In this document: positions 1 through 8,757 of the stretch, piece after piece | How positions within the stretch are numbered: the first letter of the stretch is position 1 | How the letters are laid out: the number at the start of each line of letters is the position of its first letter | Origin: Palsa-343 sp036269135 | GTDB lineage: Bacteria; Acidobacteriota; Terriglobia; Terriglobales; Acidobacteriaceae | Direction: 5' to 3' | DNA length: 64,000 bases | Assembly (NCBI GenBank): GCA_036269135.1 | Contig: DATASQ010000033.1 | Location: forward strand, 1-64,000 | The notes under the pieces: generated by a model | The model's database searches: none | Told to the model about the DNA's origin: nothing | Seen by the model: only the letters and a program-made list of their open reading frames with translations | Made by a program: the position numbers and the translations under genes

Positions 1-1
1 G

Positions 2-2080
2 ACTTGGCTACGTTCTTACTTGCCTGATCTCGCCGTCAGCGACCAGCAACTCGCCGACGATCTCACTTTGCGTGGCATCGCCGTCGATGGGGTGTTCGAT
101 CTAGGTCCCGGCAATGGCTCGCTTTTGGAAATGGACATCACCACCAACCGCGTCGACGCCATGAATCACTACGGCATCGCGCGGGAAGCAGCGACGATCT
201 ATGGATCGCCGTTGCTGCCCCTGGATGCATCGCTTCCGGAGCCGAAACCCGCCGCACGGCCAGTGCCCGTTTCCATCGAAGAGCCCAACCTCTGCGGACG
301 CTTCACCGCCCGCGTTCTCCGCGATGTGAAAATCGCCCCCTCCACCGGCATCGTCGCCGAGCGCTTCCGCCTCCTCGAGCAGAAACCCATCTTCAACGCA
401 GTCGACGCGACCAATTACGTCGTCCTCGCGATGGGTCATCCCACCCACGCCTTCGATCTCGACAAACTCGAAGGCGGCATCATCGTCCGCCGTGCCCGCA
501 AAGGCGAAAAGCTGGTCACCCTCGACGGCGTCGAGCGCGCCCTCGACCCCGACGATCTCGTCATTGCCGACGAAAAGAAAGCCGTCGGCCTCGCCGGCGT
601 CATGGGTGGACTCGAAACCGCCATCTCCGTCACCACCAAAAACATCCTCGTTGAAGCTGCGTGGTTCGATCCCGCCACCGTGCGCCGCTCCTCGAAGCGC
701 CACCTCATCCACACCGACGCCTCGCATCGCTTCGAACGCGGCGCCGACTTCAACGCGCCCCCTGTCGCCTCCGCCCTCGTCAGCCGCATCATTCTGGAAG
801 CAGGGGGTTCCGTCCAGGGCGACCTCGTTGACGTCATCGTCCCCGAAGCCCAGGCGCGCACCGCCGACCGCGCACCGATCCGCTTCCGCTCCTCCGAAAT
901 CCTGCGCATCCTCGGACCCACCGAAGATCCAGCAGGCATTACCCCGGCCGCCGCCGAATCTATCCTCACTGGCCTTGGCTGTACGCTCGCTCCGGAATCG
1001 GCTACACAATGGTCTGTCGGCCTTCCATCGTGGCGTCTCGACCTCGAGCGCGAAATCGACCTCATCGAAGAAGTCGCCCGGGTCTACGGCTACAACCGCT
1101 TCCGCAATACGCTCCCCACCTTCTCCGGCACCGTCGTCGAACTTCCCTGGGCCGAAAAAGAAGCCGCTGTCCGCCGCGCGCTCCTCGCCCTCGGCTGGAA
1201 CGAGGCCATCGCCTCCACGTTCTGTTCTGCCGACGATGCCGCCCGCTTCTCCCGCGAGCCCAACACCTCAGTCGCTCTCGGTAATCCGCTCAGCGCCGAA
1301 GCCGGCATGCTCCGTCCTTCGCTTCTTCCCGGCATGCTCGACATGCTCGCCCTCAACATCAGCCGCGATGTTGAAGGCGCCGCCCTCTTCGAGATGGGCA
1401 CTGTCTTCTCCGGCAATCCCGAAAGCGCCTACGCCCGCGTCGAAGAGCGTCCCTCACTCGCCATCGGCGCCACCGGCTCCGCCTTTGGCGCGCATCCCGT
1501 CGAGTTCCCTGATCTCAAAGGCACGGCCGAGCAGATCCTCGCAAAGTTCTCCGCCCGCTCCGTTGATTTCGACCGTTTCCCCGCCGCCTCGGGCCTCATG
1601 CCCGCCTGGCTCCATCCTGGACGCAGTGCGCGCGCCATCCTCGACGGAGCCACGGTCGGATGGTTCGGCCAGCTCCATCCAACGGAAGCCGACCGCCGCA
1701 AGCTGAAGCAGCCCGTCTTTCTCGGTGAATTCTGGCTCGACCGCCTTTATCGCCAGGACCTTCGTCAGCCAATCATTCGTGAGCTCTCCCGCTACCAGCC
1801 CGTCCGCCGCGACTTCTCCATCATTCTTCCGGACGCCGTCACCTGGGCACGCCTCCGCACATCACTCGAGTCGCTCCCCATCCCCGAGCTGCAAAGCCTC
1901 GCCCCCAAAGAAATCCTCCGCGACTCAAAAGGAAAGCTCGTGGCACCCGGCCACTATTCGCTCCTGCTCGGCGTCGTCTTCCAGTCCCACGAGCGCACCC
2001 TGCGCGAAGAAGAAGTCCAGGCCGGGTCGCAGCAAATCATCGCTGCTCTGGAAGCGCTCGGCGGCAAACTCCGCGTCTGA
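2..2080 (+). CDS. pheT: Phenylalanine-tRNA ligase beta subunit (5' end outside window)
   Basis: This is the beta subunit of cytoplasmic phenylalanyl-tRNA synthetase, which with PheS charges tRNA-Phe. The frame is open to the left edge and reads WLRSYLPDL before the first TTG at 20, which matches the usual PheT N-terminus, so the true start lies upstream of the window. The core B1 motif (TNRVDAMNHYGIAREAA) begins only about 45 residues in. The B3/B4 domain follows (RFERGAD and ALVSRII around residues 240-260), then the B5 and synthetase-like regions, and the C-terminal FDX-ACB anticodon-binding domain (RYQPVRRDFSIILPD to the end). The roughly 100-residue EMAP/OB-fold tRNA-binding domain that normally precedes the core is absent, giving about 690 residues against about 800 in E. 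coli. PheS is presumably just upstream. Confidence 0.96.
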   Translation, partial: TWLRSYLPDLAVSDQQLADDLTLRGIAVDGVFDLGPGNGSLLEMDITTNRVDAMNHYGIAREAATIYGSPLLPLDASLPEPKPAARPVPVSIEEPNLCGRFTARVLRDVKIAPSTGIVAERFRLLEQKPIFNAVDATNYVVLAMGHPTHAFDLDKLEGGIIVRRARKGEKLVTLDGVERALDPDDLVIADEKKAVGLAGVMGGLETAISVTTKNILVEAAWFDPATVRRSSKRHLIHTDASHRFERGADFNAPPVASALVSRIILEAGGSVQGDLVDVIVPEAQARTADRAPIRFRSSEILRILGPTEDPAGITPAAAESILTGLGCTLAPESATQWSVGLPSWRLDLEREIDLIEEVARVYGYNRFRNTLPTFSGTVVELPWAEKEAAVRRALLALGWNEAIASTFCSADDAARFSREPNTSVALGNPLSAEAGMLRPSLLPGMLDMLALNISRDVEGAALFEMGTVFSGNPESAYARVEERPSLAIGATGSAFGAHPVEFPDLKGTAEQILAKFSARSVDFDRFPAASGLMPAWLHPGRSARAILDGATVGWFGQLHPTEADRRKLKQPVFLGEFWLDRLYRQDLRQPIIRELSRYQPVRRDFSIILPDAVTWARLRTSLESLPIPELQSLAPKEILRDSKGKLVAPGHYSLLLGVVFQSHERTLREEEVQAGSQQIIAALEALGGKLRV

Positions 2081-2148
2081 GCCCCGGCCCGGCACGCAGG
2101 GCCATCGTCCCGCCCCTCATCCGCATCCAGAAAAGGAGAGGTGCCCCC

Positions 2149-2472
2149 GTGGCTCAGAATCCCCAAACCCCGCAGTCCTCTTCACCCGAACCGCGTGGAT
2201 TCAGCGAACACACTCGTCGTTCTTCCAGCGAGAACGCCCATGAGCAGGGCTGGGGTCTCAATGAGGACGAGCGTCGGCACATCCCACCTGGCCAGCAACA
2301 CCAGGGCGGCACCGGCTACGAATATGGCGCTCAGGATTTCGGCGATTCGCCGGTCGACACCAACGCTGCGCAGCCACCTGCCGCCACACGCGCCCCCGCA
2401 TCGAAATTAGAATCTCGGAATGTCGGTGGAGAAGCGGTCCGGAAACGGCCCGCACGCCGCAAAACAGCTTAG
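2149..2472 (+). CDS. Small hydrophilic hypothetical protein
   Basis: This is a 107-residue protein of unknown function. The GTG start is supported by an AGGAGA Shine-Dalgarno element 7-12 bases upstream. The protein is rich in Gln, Pro, Ser, His and Gly, has no predicted signal peptide or membrane segment, and ends in a basic tail (RKRPARRK). It looks intrinsically disordered. It follows pheT by 68 bp on the same strand and its last bases overlap the end of the convergent gene at 2469. No family is recognised. The good ribosome-binding site is the main reason to call it real. Confidence 0.6.
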   Translation: MAQNPQTPQSSSPEPRGFSEHTRRSSSENAHEQGWGLNEDERRHIPPGQQHQGGTGYEYGAQDFGDSPVDTNAAQPPAATRAPASKLESRNVGGEAVRKRPARRKTA

Positions 2473-3065
2473 AGAACTTCCGCCAGCCGCGGATACAGCC
2501 CCGCGTGGCTCGTCTGATAGAGGGCCAGCAGTCTCTGCCGCATCAGGTAATAGGACGAAGCCGCCTCGTGCAGGTGGAAGGGAATCAGAGTCGCCGATCG
2601 GCGCATGACCCGGTGCAGCATCAGAGCCATTTCAATCTGGCGGACCGCCGTCTGCAGCCGGAGCGCGTCCCGGCGGATTCGCTCCGTCACGATCACCCCT
2701 TCGTCAAAATTCCACTGCTGAGCATGGGCTGCCAGCAGTAACATCAGCCTCGCATTTTGCCGCATCCGCCGCAGGCCGTCCCGGCCTCCCAGCATCAGCC
2801 ACATATCGGTCGGCTCCAGCGCAATCTGTCCCTCCTGCGGATCCAGATAATCGCGAGCCACAGACTTGATGCGCTCAAACTCGATACGCTCGATGGACGC
2901 AACCAGATCGGTCCAGCTGCGCCGGTCCACCTTAAAAGCCGAGATTTGGGTTCGGATCGCGGCCACCAAAAGGCCGCCAACCACTGCACCCAGGAGGAGG
3001 TAGACTACCACCGAAAAACCCCTTCTTCTCGAAGCTGCAGCGTCACTCTTGCCAGCCTCGGACAA
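2469..3065 (-). CDS. Hypothetical single-pass membrane protein
   Basis: This is a 198-residue protein with a basic N-terminus (SRRRGF) followed by one hydrophobic segment at about residues 17-37 (VVVYLLLGAVVGGLLVAA). The remainder is a mostly helical soluble domain rich in Arg, Leu and Met. The start appears to be TTG, because no ATG or GTG lies near the beginning of the conserved-looking frame. It begins 8 bp downstream of the seven-segment membrane protein at 3074-3841, so the two are probably co-transcribed. No enzymatic motif is visible and no family was recognised. Confidence 0.65.
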   Translation of the reverse strand: MSEAGKSDAAASRRRGFSVVVYLLLGAVVGGLLVAAIRTQISAFKVDRRSWTDLVASIERIEFERIKSVARDYLDPQEGQIALEPTDMWLMLGGRDGLRRMRQNARLMLLLAAHAQQWNFDEGVIVTERIRRDALRLQTAVRQIEMALMLHRVMRRSATLIPFHLHEAASSYYLMRQRLLALYQTSHAGLYPRLAEVL

Positions 3066-3073
3066 TCACCCGG

Positions 3074-3841
3074 TTATCGGGGCGTGTCAAGTCTCCGAAG
3101 ATCGTACTCGACCCGCCGGTGAAGAGCAAGAATATATTCCCGCAAATCCGCGGAGATCGGCTGCCTCTCCGGTTCTGGTTTCCATAGCTGCACAGCGATC
3201 CATAAAGTCGCGCCAAAGTATGCCAAATCTCGTACATAGTCCAGATCGGCATAAAAATGCTGCCCACCAAGAAAACTTTGCAACGCTGTGGTAACCACCA
3301 TCAGGGTCGTCCAGGCCGTAAGCCCCTGGCCCACCGCCATAACATGATTTCTCCACCCCAGACCCAGTCGATTCGCTGTGAGAGTCATCACCACAAACAG
3401 CTCGCAGATCACGAGACTCGTGAACAGGTCCCCGCGAATTCTCCACAACATCGAAGCGGATGACCCGGGAGGCGAAACCCACCATGCCAGCAGCCCGGCC
3501 ACCACCGCCCCCGCCAAGCCCGCTACAGCGAAGCGCGCCCGCGCGTCCTGCACCCAGGTTCCTGTCGGTCGGAGCACAATTCGCGCGATTTCCACCGCAA
3601 CACCCAGTTGCAGCCCGAAATCAAGCCACAGCCCCACATACCATGCCAGCCGGTAGGCGTGGAACCCATGGACATCCCACAGCACGAACAGCAGAATCGT
3701 TCGCGCCGCCAGAAATCCCAGCCACACCGTCAGCACGACGAACTGCCTCCACCGGCCCCGCGCCAGCAACACGACCAGCGAGGCCAGCGTCGACAGAAAG
3801 CACGCCGCCCACCAGAATTTGTCCAGCGCTGACAGATGCAT
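3074..3841 (-). CDS. Multi-pass integral membrane protein of unknown function
   Basis: This is a 255-residue protein with about seven hydrophobic segments, including FWWAACFLSTLASLVVLL, FVVLTVWLGFLAARTILLFV, WYVGLWLDFGLQLGVAV, VAGLAGAVVAGLLAWWV and LVICELFVVMTLTA. The C-terminal tail is soluble and charged. The layout resembles the small seven-helix sensory or uncharacterised membrane proteins common in acidobacteria, but no defining motif is seen. It starts at ATG 3841 and is followed 8 bp later by a second membrane protein gene, so they probably form a two-gene operon. Confidence 0.7.
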   Translation of the reverse strand: MHLSALDKFWWAACFLSTLASLVVLLARGRWRQFVVLTVWLGFLAARTILLFVLWDVHGFHAYRLAWYVGLWLDFGLQLGVAVEIARIVLRPTGTWVQDARARFAVAGLAGAVVAGLLAWWVSPPGSSASMLWRIRGDLFTSLVICELFVVMTLTANRLGLGWRNHVMAVGQGLTAWTTLMVVTTALQSFLGGQHFYADLDYVRDLAYFGATLWIAVQLWKPEPERQPISADLREYILALHRRVEYDLRRLDTPR

Positions 3842-3865
3842 GCATTCGCCCGTTCCTTAAGATAC

Positions 3866-3904
3866 GACATCCCCCCGCGCCCGTCTTCGAGAGCGGGGGG
3901 TGTC
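3866..3904 (-). terminator. GC-rich hairpin, candidate terminator
   Basis: A stem of gacat plus ccccccgc (3866-3878) pairs with gcgggggg plus tgtc (3893-3904), with one bulged base and a 14-nt loop. It lies between the end of the small secreted-protein gene (3931) and the start of the membrane-protein gene (3841), both on the minus strand. The sequence after the stem is only weakly U-rich, so it may be an attenuating or stabilising hairpin instead of a full intrinsic terminator. Confidence 0.4.
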
Positions 3905-3930
3905 TGTTCCTTACGAGGGCGATGCCGTGC

Positions 3931-4131
3931 CTAAACTCCCAGATACGCCAGCAGGGCGCCCACGATATCCGTGGTCGTAGTGCCGGTCGTTCCAGTCGTG
4001 CCCGTTCCAATGGCTCCGGACTTGGTTGGGGGCGGGGGCGGATCGCCTCCACCGGGTCCGACGGCAAAAACCGGCGCTGCCGACAGGGCCAGCACTCCAC
4101 AGAGCACCAAATATCGTGTCGCTTTTTTCAT
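3931..4131 (-). CDS. Small secreted Pro/Gly/Thr-rich protein
   Basis: This is a 66-residue protein with a clear Sec signal peptide (MKKATRYLVLCGVLALSAAPVFA). The mature peptide is only about 43 residues: a GGGDPPPPPTK stretch, then repeated GTTGTTGTTTT, then a short hydrophobic end (IVGALLAYLGV). A CAAAGGAA ribosome-binding site precedes the ATG. No catalytic motif is visible. Its size and composition suggest a small exported or surface peptide, but no function can be assigned. Confidence 0.7.
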   Translation of the reverse strand: MKKATRYLVLCGVLALSAAPVFAVGPGGGDPPPPPTKSGAIGTGTTGTTGTTTTDIVGALLAYLGV

Positions 4132-4334
4132 GGGAGAGTTTCCTTTGAGCGCGTAACGCGCCTACTAAGAGTAGCCCGAAACATTAAAGGATGCCTGTCC
4201 CGTGACCTGATTGAGTAATCTCTTTTGCCAACCCGTTCCATAAGCGGAACTATCTTCTCCCTATCTCCAGCGACTCGGAATTTCCTGCCTACGGCTTAAT
4301 TAATCGGTAACGCTCAGCTAGCCGCCTCCGGCTT

Positions 4335-6419
4335 CTACCATACCCGGCATCGTCTTGCCGGCGCCATGGGCTGTCCTACTTTGCATCCAAAGGCCTTAGC
4401 AAACTCCGGCATGTTCACCAGCACCCCCTTCACCCGTATCGGATCCGGTGAGTGCGGGTCCGTCTGCGCCAGCATCCGCACAAACGCCGGCCGTTCCGTC
4501 GAACACCAGTTCTGCGCATATCCCAGAAATAACTGCTGCTCCGGCGTGAACCTGGCCTCGCGCTTCGCCTCCGCCGTCTCCGGAGCCGTGCCCCCCAGCG
4601 CCTCCCGCGCCATCAGGGCCATCAGGGCCAGCCTCAACCCCCCGTTATCGGCCGTGTTCTCCCCCAGCGTGAGCTTGCCGTTGACCTTCACGTCCCCCAC
4701 AGCCGTGAACTGGCTGTATTCGTCCGCTATGCAATCCGTTCGCTCCTCGAATTTCTTCGTGTCTTCCGGCGTCCACCAGTTATGCAGATTGCCGTGCGCG
4801 TCGAATTTCGCACCCTCATCGTCGAACCCGTGCGTCAGTTCGTGCCCGACGATCGCGCCAATGTGCCCGTAGTTAGTCGCGTGCGTCGCGTTCTTGTCGT
4901 AAAACGCCGGCTGCAGAATCCCCGCCGGGAAATTAATGTCGTTCATACTCGAGTCGTAATAGGCGTTCACCGTCGGCGGCGACATCTGCCACTCCTCCCG
5001 GTTCACCGGCTTGCCGATCTTATTCAGCTCATACGCCGTTGCAAATTCACGCCCCCGCTCTGCATTCCCAAGCGCATCCCCCGGCCGAATCTCCAGCTTC
5101 GAGTAATCCCGCCACTTGTTCGGATACCCGATCTTGTCCGCTACCGCATGCAGCTTCTCTTCCGCCTTGACCTTCGTCTCCGGGCTCATCCAGTCGATCG
5201 CTTCGATATCCCTGCCCATGGCTGCCTCGATATCGTGCACCATCTGCACCGTCTCAGCCTTCATATCCGGCGTGAAGTATTGCGCCACATACAGCTTGCC
5301 CAGTGCCTCGCCCATGGCCCCGTCCGTCGCATCCACACACCGCTTCCACCGGGCCTGCTCCTGCGGCGTTCCCGTCAGCTTCCGCCCGTAGAAATCGAAA
5401 TTCTCATCGTCGAACGCCTGCGGCAGCCGCATAGCCAGCGAATCCGCCAGATGCACGCGCAGATAGGCCCGGATCGTCGCCAGATCCGTCTCCCCAATCG
5501 TCTGCCCATACGCTTTGAAGAACTCCGGAGCCATCACGTTCAGCTCCTCGATAGAAGGCGAACCGATCATCTCCACATATTTCGACGCGTCGATCGCCGG
5601 CGCCGTCGCGGAAAAGCGGGTCAGCGACATCATGTGATAAATGTTCGCAGGATCCCGCCGCTCCACCACTCCCTGCGAAGCCTTCGCCAGCGCCGTCTCC
5701 AGCGCCATCACCTTCTGCGCTTCCGCTGCCGACGCTCCCGCCGAATCCCCCAGCAGCTGCAGCATCTTCGTCATGTGCGCCACATATTCCCTGCGCAGCT
5801 GTTCGCTCTTCGCATCGGTGCGAAAGTAGTAGTCCTTCTCCGGCAGACCCAACCCGCTCTGATCGACGTACGCGATCTCCCGTGTCGCATCTTTAAAGTC
5901 CTGCATCGATCCGTAATCGAAAAAGACTCCCACCCCCATGCGGTTCAGGTGCGCGACCAGCGCCGGCAATTCGTCTTTCGCGCGCAGCGCCGCAATCCGC
6001 TTCAGTTCCGGCTCAATCGGCGTCAGTCCCGCTTTGTCGATCGCCTCCGTATCCATGCAGCTCCGGTAGTAGTCCCCGATCTTCTGCTCGTTACTGCCCT
6101 GCGCCGCATGGGCCGCGGCCGCTTTCTCGAGGATCTGGTGCAGCGCCTGGGTGTTGAACTCGTACAGGTTGTAGAACTCGTCGAACACCGGCGTGTCCGC
6201 CGGTATCGGATGCAGCTTCGCGAAATTCCCGCACGCGTACTGATAGAAATCCACGCAGGGGTCCGCTTTCGTGTCCATCGCCGTGGGATCGAACCCCGGA
6301 ATCGGCTCGAACCTCTTCATCGCCGTACCGGTTTTTGGGGCCGCAGTTGCCTGCGCAAACGATGAAACCGCCAGCACCGGCCCCAGACAGCCGGCCACAA
6401 AAATGACACGAAATCCCAT
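4335..6419 (-). CDS. Secreted M13-family zinc metallopeptidase (neprilysin-like)
   Basis: This is a 694-residue zinc endopeptidase of the neprilysin/PepO family, probably exported, that cleaves oligopeptides. The chosen ATG at 6419 has a GGGAGG ribosome-binding site and gives a signal peptide (MGFRVIFVAGCLGPVLAVSSFAQA); a longer upstream frame exists but lacks support. Visible motifs are the substrate-binding NAYYD near residue 485, the zinc-binding HELTH (residues 526-530), the third ligand in ENTAD (about 587-591), and the characteristic C-terminus CRVW. The N-terminal M13 helical domain (DPCVDFYQYACG) is intact. It is transcribed alone, in the same direction as the upstream 6528-7580 gene. 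Confidence 0.95.
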   Translation of the reverse strand: MGFRVIFVAGCLGPVLAVSSFAQATAAPKTGTAMKRFEPIPGFDPTAMDTKADPCVDFYQYACGNFAKLHPIPADTPVFDEFYNLYEFNTQALHQILEKAAAAHAAQGSNEQKIGDYYRSCMDTEAIDKAGLTPIEPELKRIAALRAKDELPALVAHLNRMGVGVFFDYGSMQDFKDATREIAYVDQSGLGLPEKDYYFRTDAKSEQLRREYVAHMTKMLQLLGDSAGASAAEAQKVMALETALAKASQGVVERRDPANIYHMMSLTRFSATAPAIDASKYVEMIGSPSIEELNVMAPEFFKAYGQTIGETDLATIRAYLRVHLADSLAMRLPQAFDDENFDFYGRKLTGTPQEQARWKRCVDATDGAMGEALGKLYVAQYFTPDMKAETVQMVHDIEAAMGRDIEAIDWMSPETKVKAEEKLHAVADKIGYPNKWRDYSKLEIRPGDALGNAERGREFATAYELNKIGKPVNREEWQMSPPTVNAYYDSSMNDINFPAGILQPAFYDKNATHATNYGHIGAIVGHELTHGFDDEGAKFDAHGNLHNWWTPEDTKKFEERTDCIADEYSQFTAVGDVKVNGKLTLGENTADNGGLRLALMALMAREALGGTAPETAEAKREARFTPEQQLFLGYAQNWCSTERPAFVRMLAQTDPHSPDPIRVKGVLVNMPEFAKAFGCKVGQPMAPARRCRVW

Positions 6420-6527
6420 GAAGCCTCCCGATCGCAAACACCGATGATACGCGGCCCGCAAGGGCTTTCCCGCCGCCTCTCTCAGCTTGTCGGAAACAGA
6501 AGGGAGCACTCCCTACCGGCGGAAAGT

Positions 6528-7580
6528 TCAGCGTCGCTGATGATCACCCACGCGCATTTCCTGTGCCGTCGTCGACCCCTGTTCCTGCTCTGCGGGATCG
6601 GCGCTGGCCGAAGCCGCCTCCGTCCGCGGCTCCATGCCCGGATCGAATTCCCGCATGGGATTGAACACCGCCGCATGCGGGTCCGGATGGAATCGCCCAT
6701 CGCTGATATACGCCGCAATCAGGGTTCCGGTCACATACGGATTCAGGTACGCCAGTGGCACGACATACTTCTTTGACTTCACCAGCGACTCCACCACGCC
6801 ATCCACTCTCGTGCTTCGCGGAATGGTCCCCGGCACCTGCGGAATCATAAACGTTTCCAGATCCGTGTTGTCGTGCCTGCGGCTGTATTTCACCAGCGAC
6901 TTGGCCGCCTGTTTCGGCGTCATCATCCCCACATCCGCGATAAAGTTCCGGTGCACCGCGTGCGGGTAATAGAAGTTCAGCACCATCTCGGAGAAGTCCG
7001 CGCAGTTGTGAAAGAACAGATTGAAATGCGACACATTCTTGCGGCGATTGAATCGCCGGATCAGCGCCGCATCCTGTTCCGGCGTCGTCGTCACCTCAAA
7101 ACCCCAGATCGTCCGGTCGTACGAGGCGCCCACCAGCTGGATCCAGTCGCCCTTCGGAATTTCATGCTTCGGGCTATCCGGTACCAGCGCCTCCAGATGC
7201 TCCCGCCGGTACGCATCGCGCAGCTTCAACTCCAGCCTGGGCGTCGCCGCCTCCGGAATCTCCGACACCCGGTCCACTGCATACAAATAAGGAATCAGCG
7301 GGATCGCCAGCCAGTCGTATCCATCGATCCGGTGGTACCGGCTCAGAACGACGCCGCGTTCTCCCTCTCGGCACCGCCGCAGCCGCGTCGGGCTCTCCGC
7401 GCAGACACGACTCAGGTAAATGGCCGCGTGCCCCGTCGGATTCATCGCGCCGAAGTCGCCAAACGGCTCCTCCAGCAGCAGCGAGGCGTCAGCCCATGCC
7501 GAAGAACAGGCGAAGATCCCCCATGCCCCGACGAGCAGAATCGGCAAAAGGGATCGCAATAGCTTGTGCGGTCTCATCAT
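6528..7580 (-). CDS. Exported protein with HNCADF motif, function unknown
   Basis: This is a roughly 350-residue protein with an N-terminal signal peptide starting at the double ATG near 7580 (MMRPHKLLRSLLPILLVGAWGIFACSSAWA). An upstream ATG at 7649 would add 23 residues with no apparent function. A conserved-looking core contains TGHAAIYLSRVC early and FHNCADFSEMVLNFY near the middle. An early His and a later Cys in an NC context resemble the arrangement in NlpC/P60-like and DUF4105-type papain-fold proteins, but that assignment is tentative. The last 40 residues are charged and low-complexity. It is divergent from the HAD hydrolase gene at 7738. Confidence 0.7.
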   Translation of the reverse strand: MMRPHKLLRSLLPILLVGAWGIFACSSAWADASLLLEEPFGDFGAMNPTGHAAIYLSRVCAESPTRLRRCREGERGVVLSRYHRIDGYDWLAIPLIPYLYAVDRVSEIPEAATPRLELKLRDAYRREHLEALVPDSPKHEIPKGDWIQLVGASYDRTIWGFEVTTTPEQDAALIRRFNRRKNVSHFNLFFHNCADFSEMVLNFYYPHAVHRNFIADVGMMTPKQAAKSLVKYSRRHDNTDLETFMIPQVPGTIPRSTRVDGVVESLVKSKKYVVPLAYLNPYVTGTLIAAYISDGRFHPDPHAAVFNPMREFDPGMEPRTEAASASADPAEQEQGSTTAQEMRVGDHQRR

Positions 7581-7635
7581 TCGATATGCGGTCGTACCAG
7601 TCCATGGACCCAGAGTGGATACCGCTGATCCTAAC

Positions 7636-7659
7636 CCGCAACGGCTCATGATGTTGCGG
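7636..7659. promoter_or_regulatory. Inverted repeat between divergent genes
   Basis: A perfect 7-bp inverted repeat (CCGCAAC, 10-nt spacer, GTTGCGG) sits in the short interval between the divergent genes that start near 7580 and 7738. It could be a regulator-binding site for one or both genes. No named regulator is implied. Confidence 0.25.
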
Positions 7660-7737
7660 CTTTAGCTAACACTTTGGTTGCAAACCATCAGGCCCGAAAC
7701 CACCTTGCAATTAGATGCTGGTAGCCTGCAGGTACGC

Positions 7738-8451
7738 ATGTCCACCCAGACCCATTTCACCTCCGGTCAGACCCTGCTCATCGACGCCGACGACACCCTC
7801 TGGGAAAACAACATCTACTTCGAGTGCGCCATCGCCGCGTTCATCTCCTTCGTCGATCACAAGGAGTACTCCCGCGAGCAGGTCCGCGAGAAACTCAATG
7901 AGGTGGAACGCGAAAACGTCCGCCTCCACGGCTACGGCCTGGTCAGCTTCCGCCGTGCCCTCGTCACCTGCTTTGAGCGCCTCAGCTCCGAGCCGGTCTC
8001 GCCCGAAAAGCACGAGCGCATCCTCAGCTTCGCCCAGTCCATCGCCGACCAGGAGATCGAGCTGCTCGCCGGCGTAGCCGCAACCCTCCCCACCCTCGCC
8101 GCACGCCACCGCCTCATTCTCATGACCAAGGGCAATGAGTCCGAACAGGCCGACAAGCTCGCCCGCTCCGGTCTCGCGCAGCACTTCACCGCCGTCGAAA
8201 TTCCACGCGAGAAAGATCCCGCCGCCTACCGCCGCGTCTGCCAGAAATACGAGCTCGCCCCGCGCACCACCTGGATGATCGGCAACAGTCCCCGCTCCGA
8301 CATCAACCCCGCGTTGGCTTCAGGCCTGCACGCCGTCTATATCCACCACCCCAGCACCTGGGTCCTCGAGCACGACAAAATCGATGCCGCGCCTGTCGGG
8401 CAGCATCTGCTGGAAGTAGTGACCTTCGGAGGGCTGCTGCGGCATTTTTAG
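7738..8451 (+). CDS. HAD-superfamily hydrolase
   Basis: This is a cytoplasmic haloacid-dehalogenase-fold hydrolase of 237 residues, probably a small-molecule phosphatase. HAD motif I is LLIDADDTLW (the second Asp replaces the more usual DxDxT spacing with DADDT), motif II is LILMTKGN, and the motif III/IV region is IGNSPRSDINPA. A helical cap of about 80 residues lies between motifs I and II. The ATG at 7738 (MSTQTHFTSG) is preferred over an upstream TTG at 7678, because the conserved domain begins shortly after it and a GCAGG element precedes it. Substrate unknown. Confidence 0.88.
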   Translation: MSTQTHFTSGQTLLIDADDTLWENNIYFECAIAAFISFVDHKEYSREQVREKLNEVERENVRLHGYGLVSFRRALVTCFERLSSEPVSPEKHERILSFAQSIADQEIELLAGVAATLPTLAARHRLILMTKGNESEQADKLARSGLAQHFTAVEIPREKDPAAYRRVCQKYELAPRTTWMIGNSPRSDINPALASGLHAVYIHHPSTWVLEHDKIDAAPVGQHLLEVVTFGGLLRHF

Positions 8452-8493
8452 ACTCTGGCATGCCGGCAGCGAGCGAGGATTATCTTCGCTCAA

Positions 8494-8513
8494 ATTATAA
8501 TCAAAGTTATAAT
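8494..8513 (+). promoter_or_regulatory. Palindromic operator/promoter of the toxin-antitoxin pair
   Basis: A perfect 7-bp inverted repeat, ATTATAA - TCAAAG - TTATAAT, lies directly before the antitoxin gene. The right arm contains a TATAAT-like -10 element seven bases before the ATG at 8521. An operator overlapping the -10 box is the expected layout for an autoregulated AbrB/MazE-type antitoxin. It also argues against using the overlapping ATG at 8512 as the start. Confidence 0.55.
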
Positions 8514-8520
8514 GGAGGCT

Positions 8521-8757
8521 ATGGCGTACGAGATCGTCAAGCTCAAGGTCACCACTGTCGGCAGCTCCGCCGGAATCATTCTCCCTAAGGAAGTGCTGGC
8601 CCGCCTCCGCGTGGCAAAAGGAGACTCGGTCTTCCTCACCGAATCGCCCGAAGGCTTCCGCATCACCGCCTACGATCCCGAATTCGAAGAACAGATGACG
8701 CATGCGCGGAAGTTTATGCGCAAGCGCCGCGATGCCCTTCGCGAATTGGCAAAGTGA
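8521..8757 (+). CDS. AbrB/MazE-type antitoxin
   Basis: This is a 78-residue protein of the AbrB/MazE/SpoVT swapped-hairpin family and the likely antitoxin of the following Doc toxin. The DNA-binding half reads VGSSAGIILPKEVLARLRVAKGD, matching the family pattern of a beta-strand, G-x-S-x-G-hydrophobic-P-K-E and G-D. The C-terminal half (EFEEQMTHARKFMRKRRDALRELAK) is helical and charged, as expected for the toxin-neutralising tail. The ATG at 8521 is chosen because the operator repeat covers the alternative ATG at 8512. Its stop overlaps the GTG of the toxin gene by 4 bp (GTGA). Confidence 0.9.
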   Translation: MAYEIVKLKVTTVGSSAGIILPKEVLARLRVAKGDSVFLTESPEGFRITAYDPEFEEQMTHARKFMRKRRDALRELAK

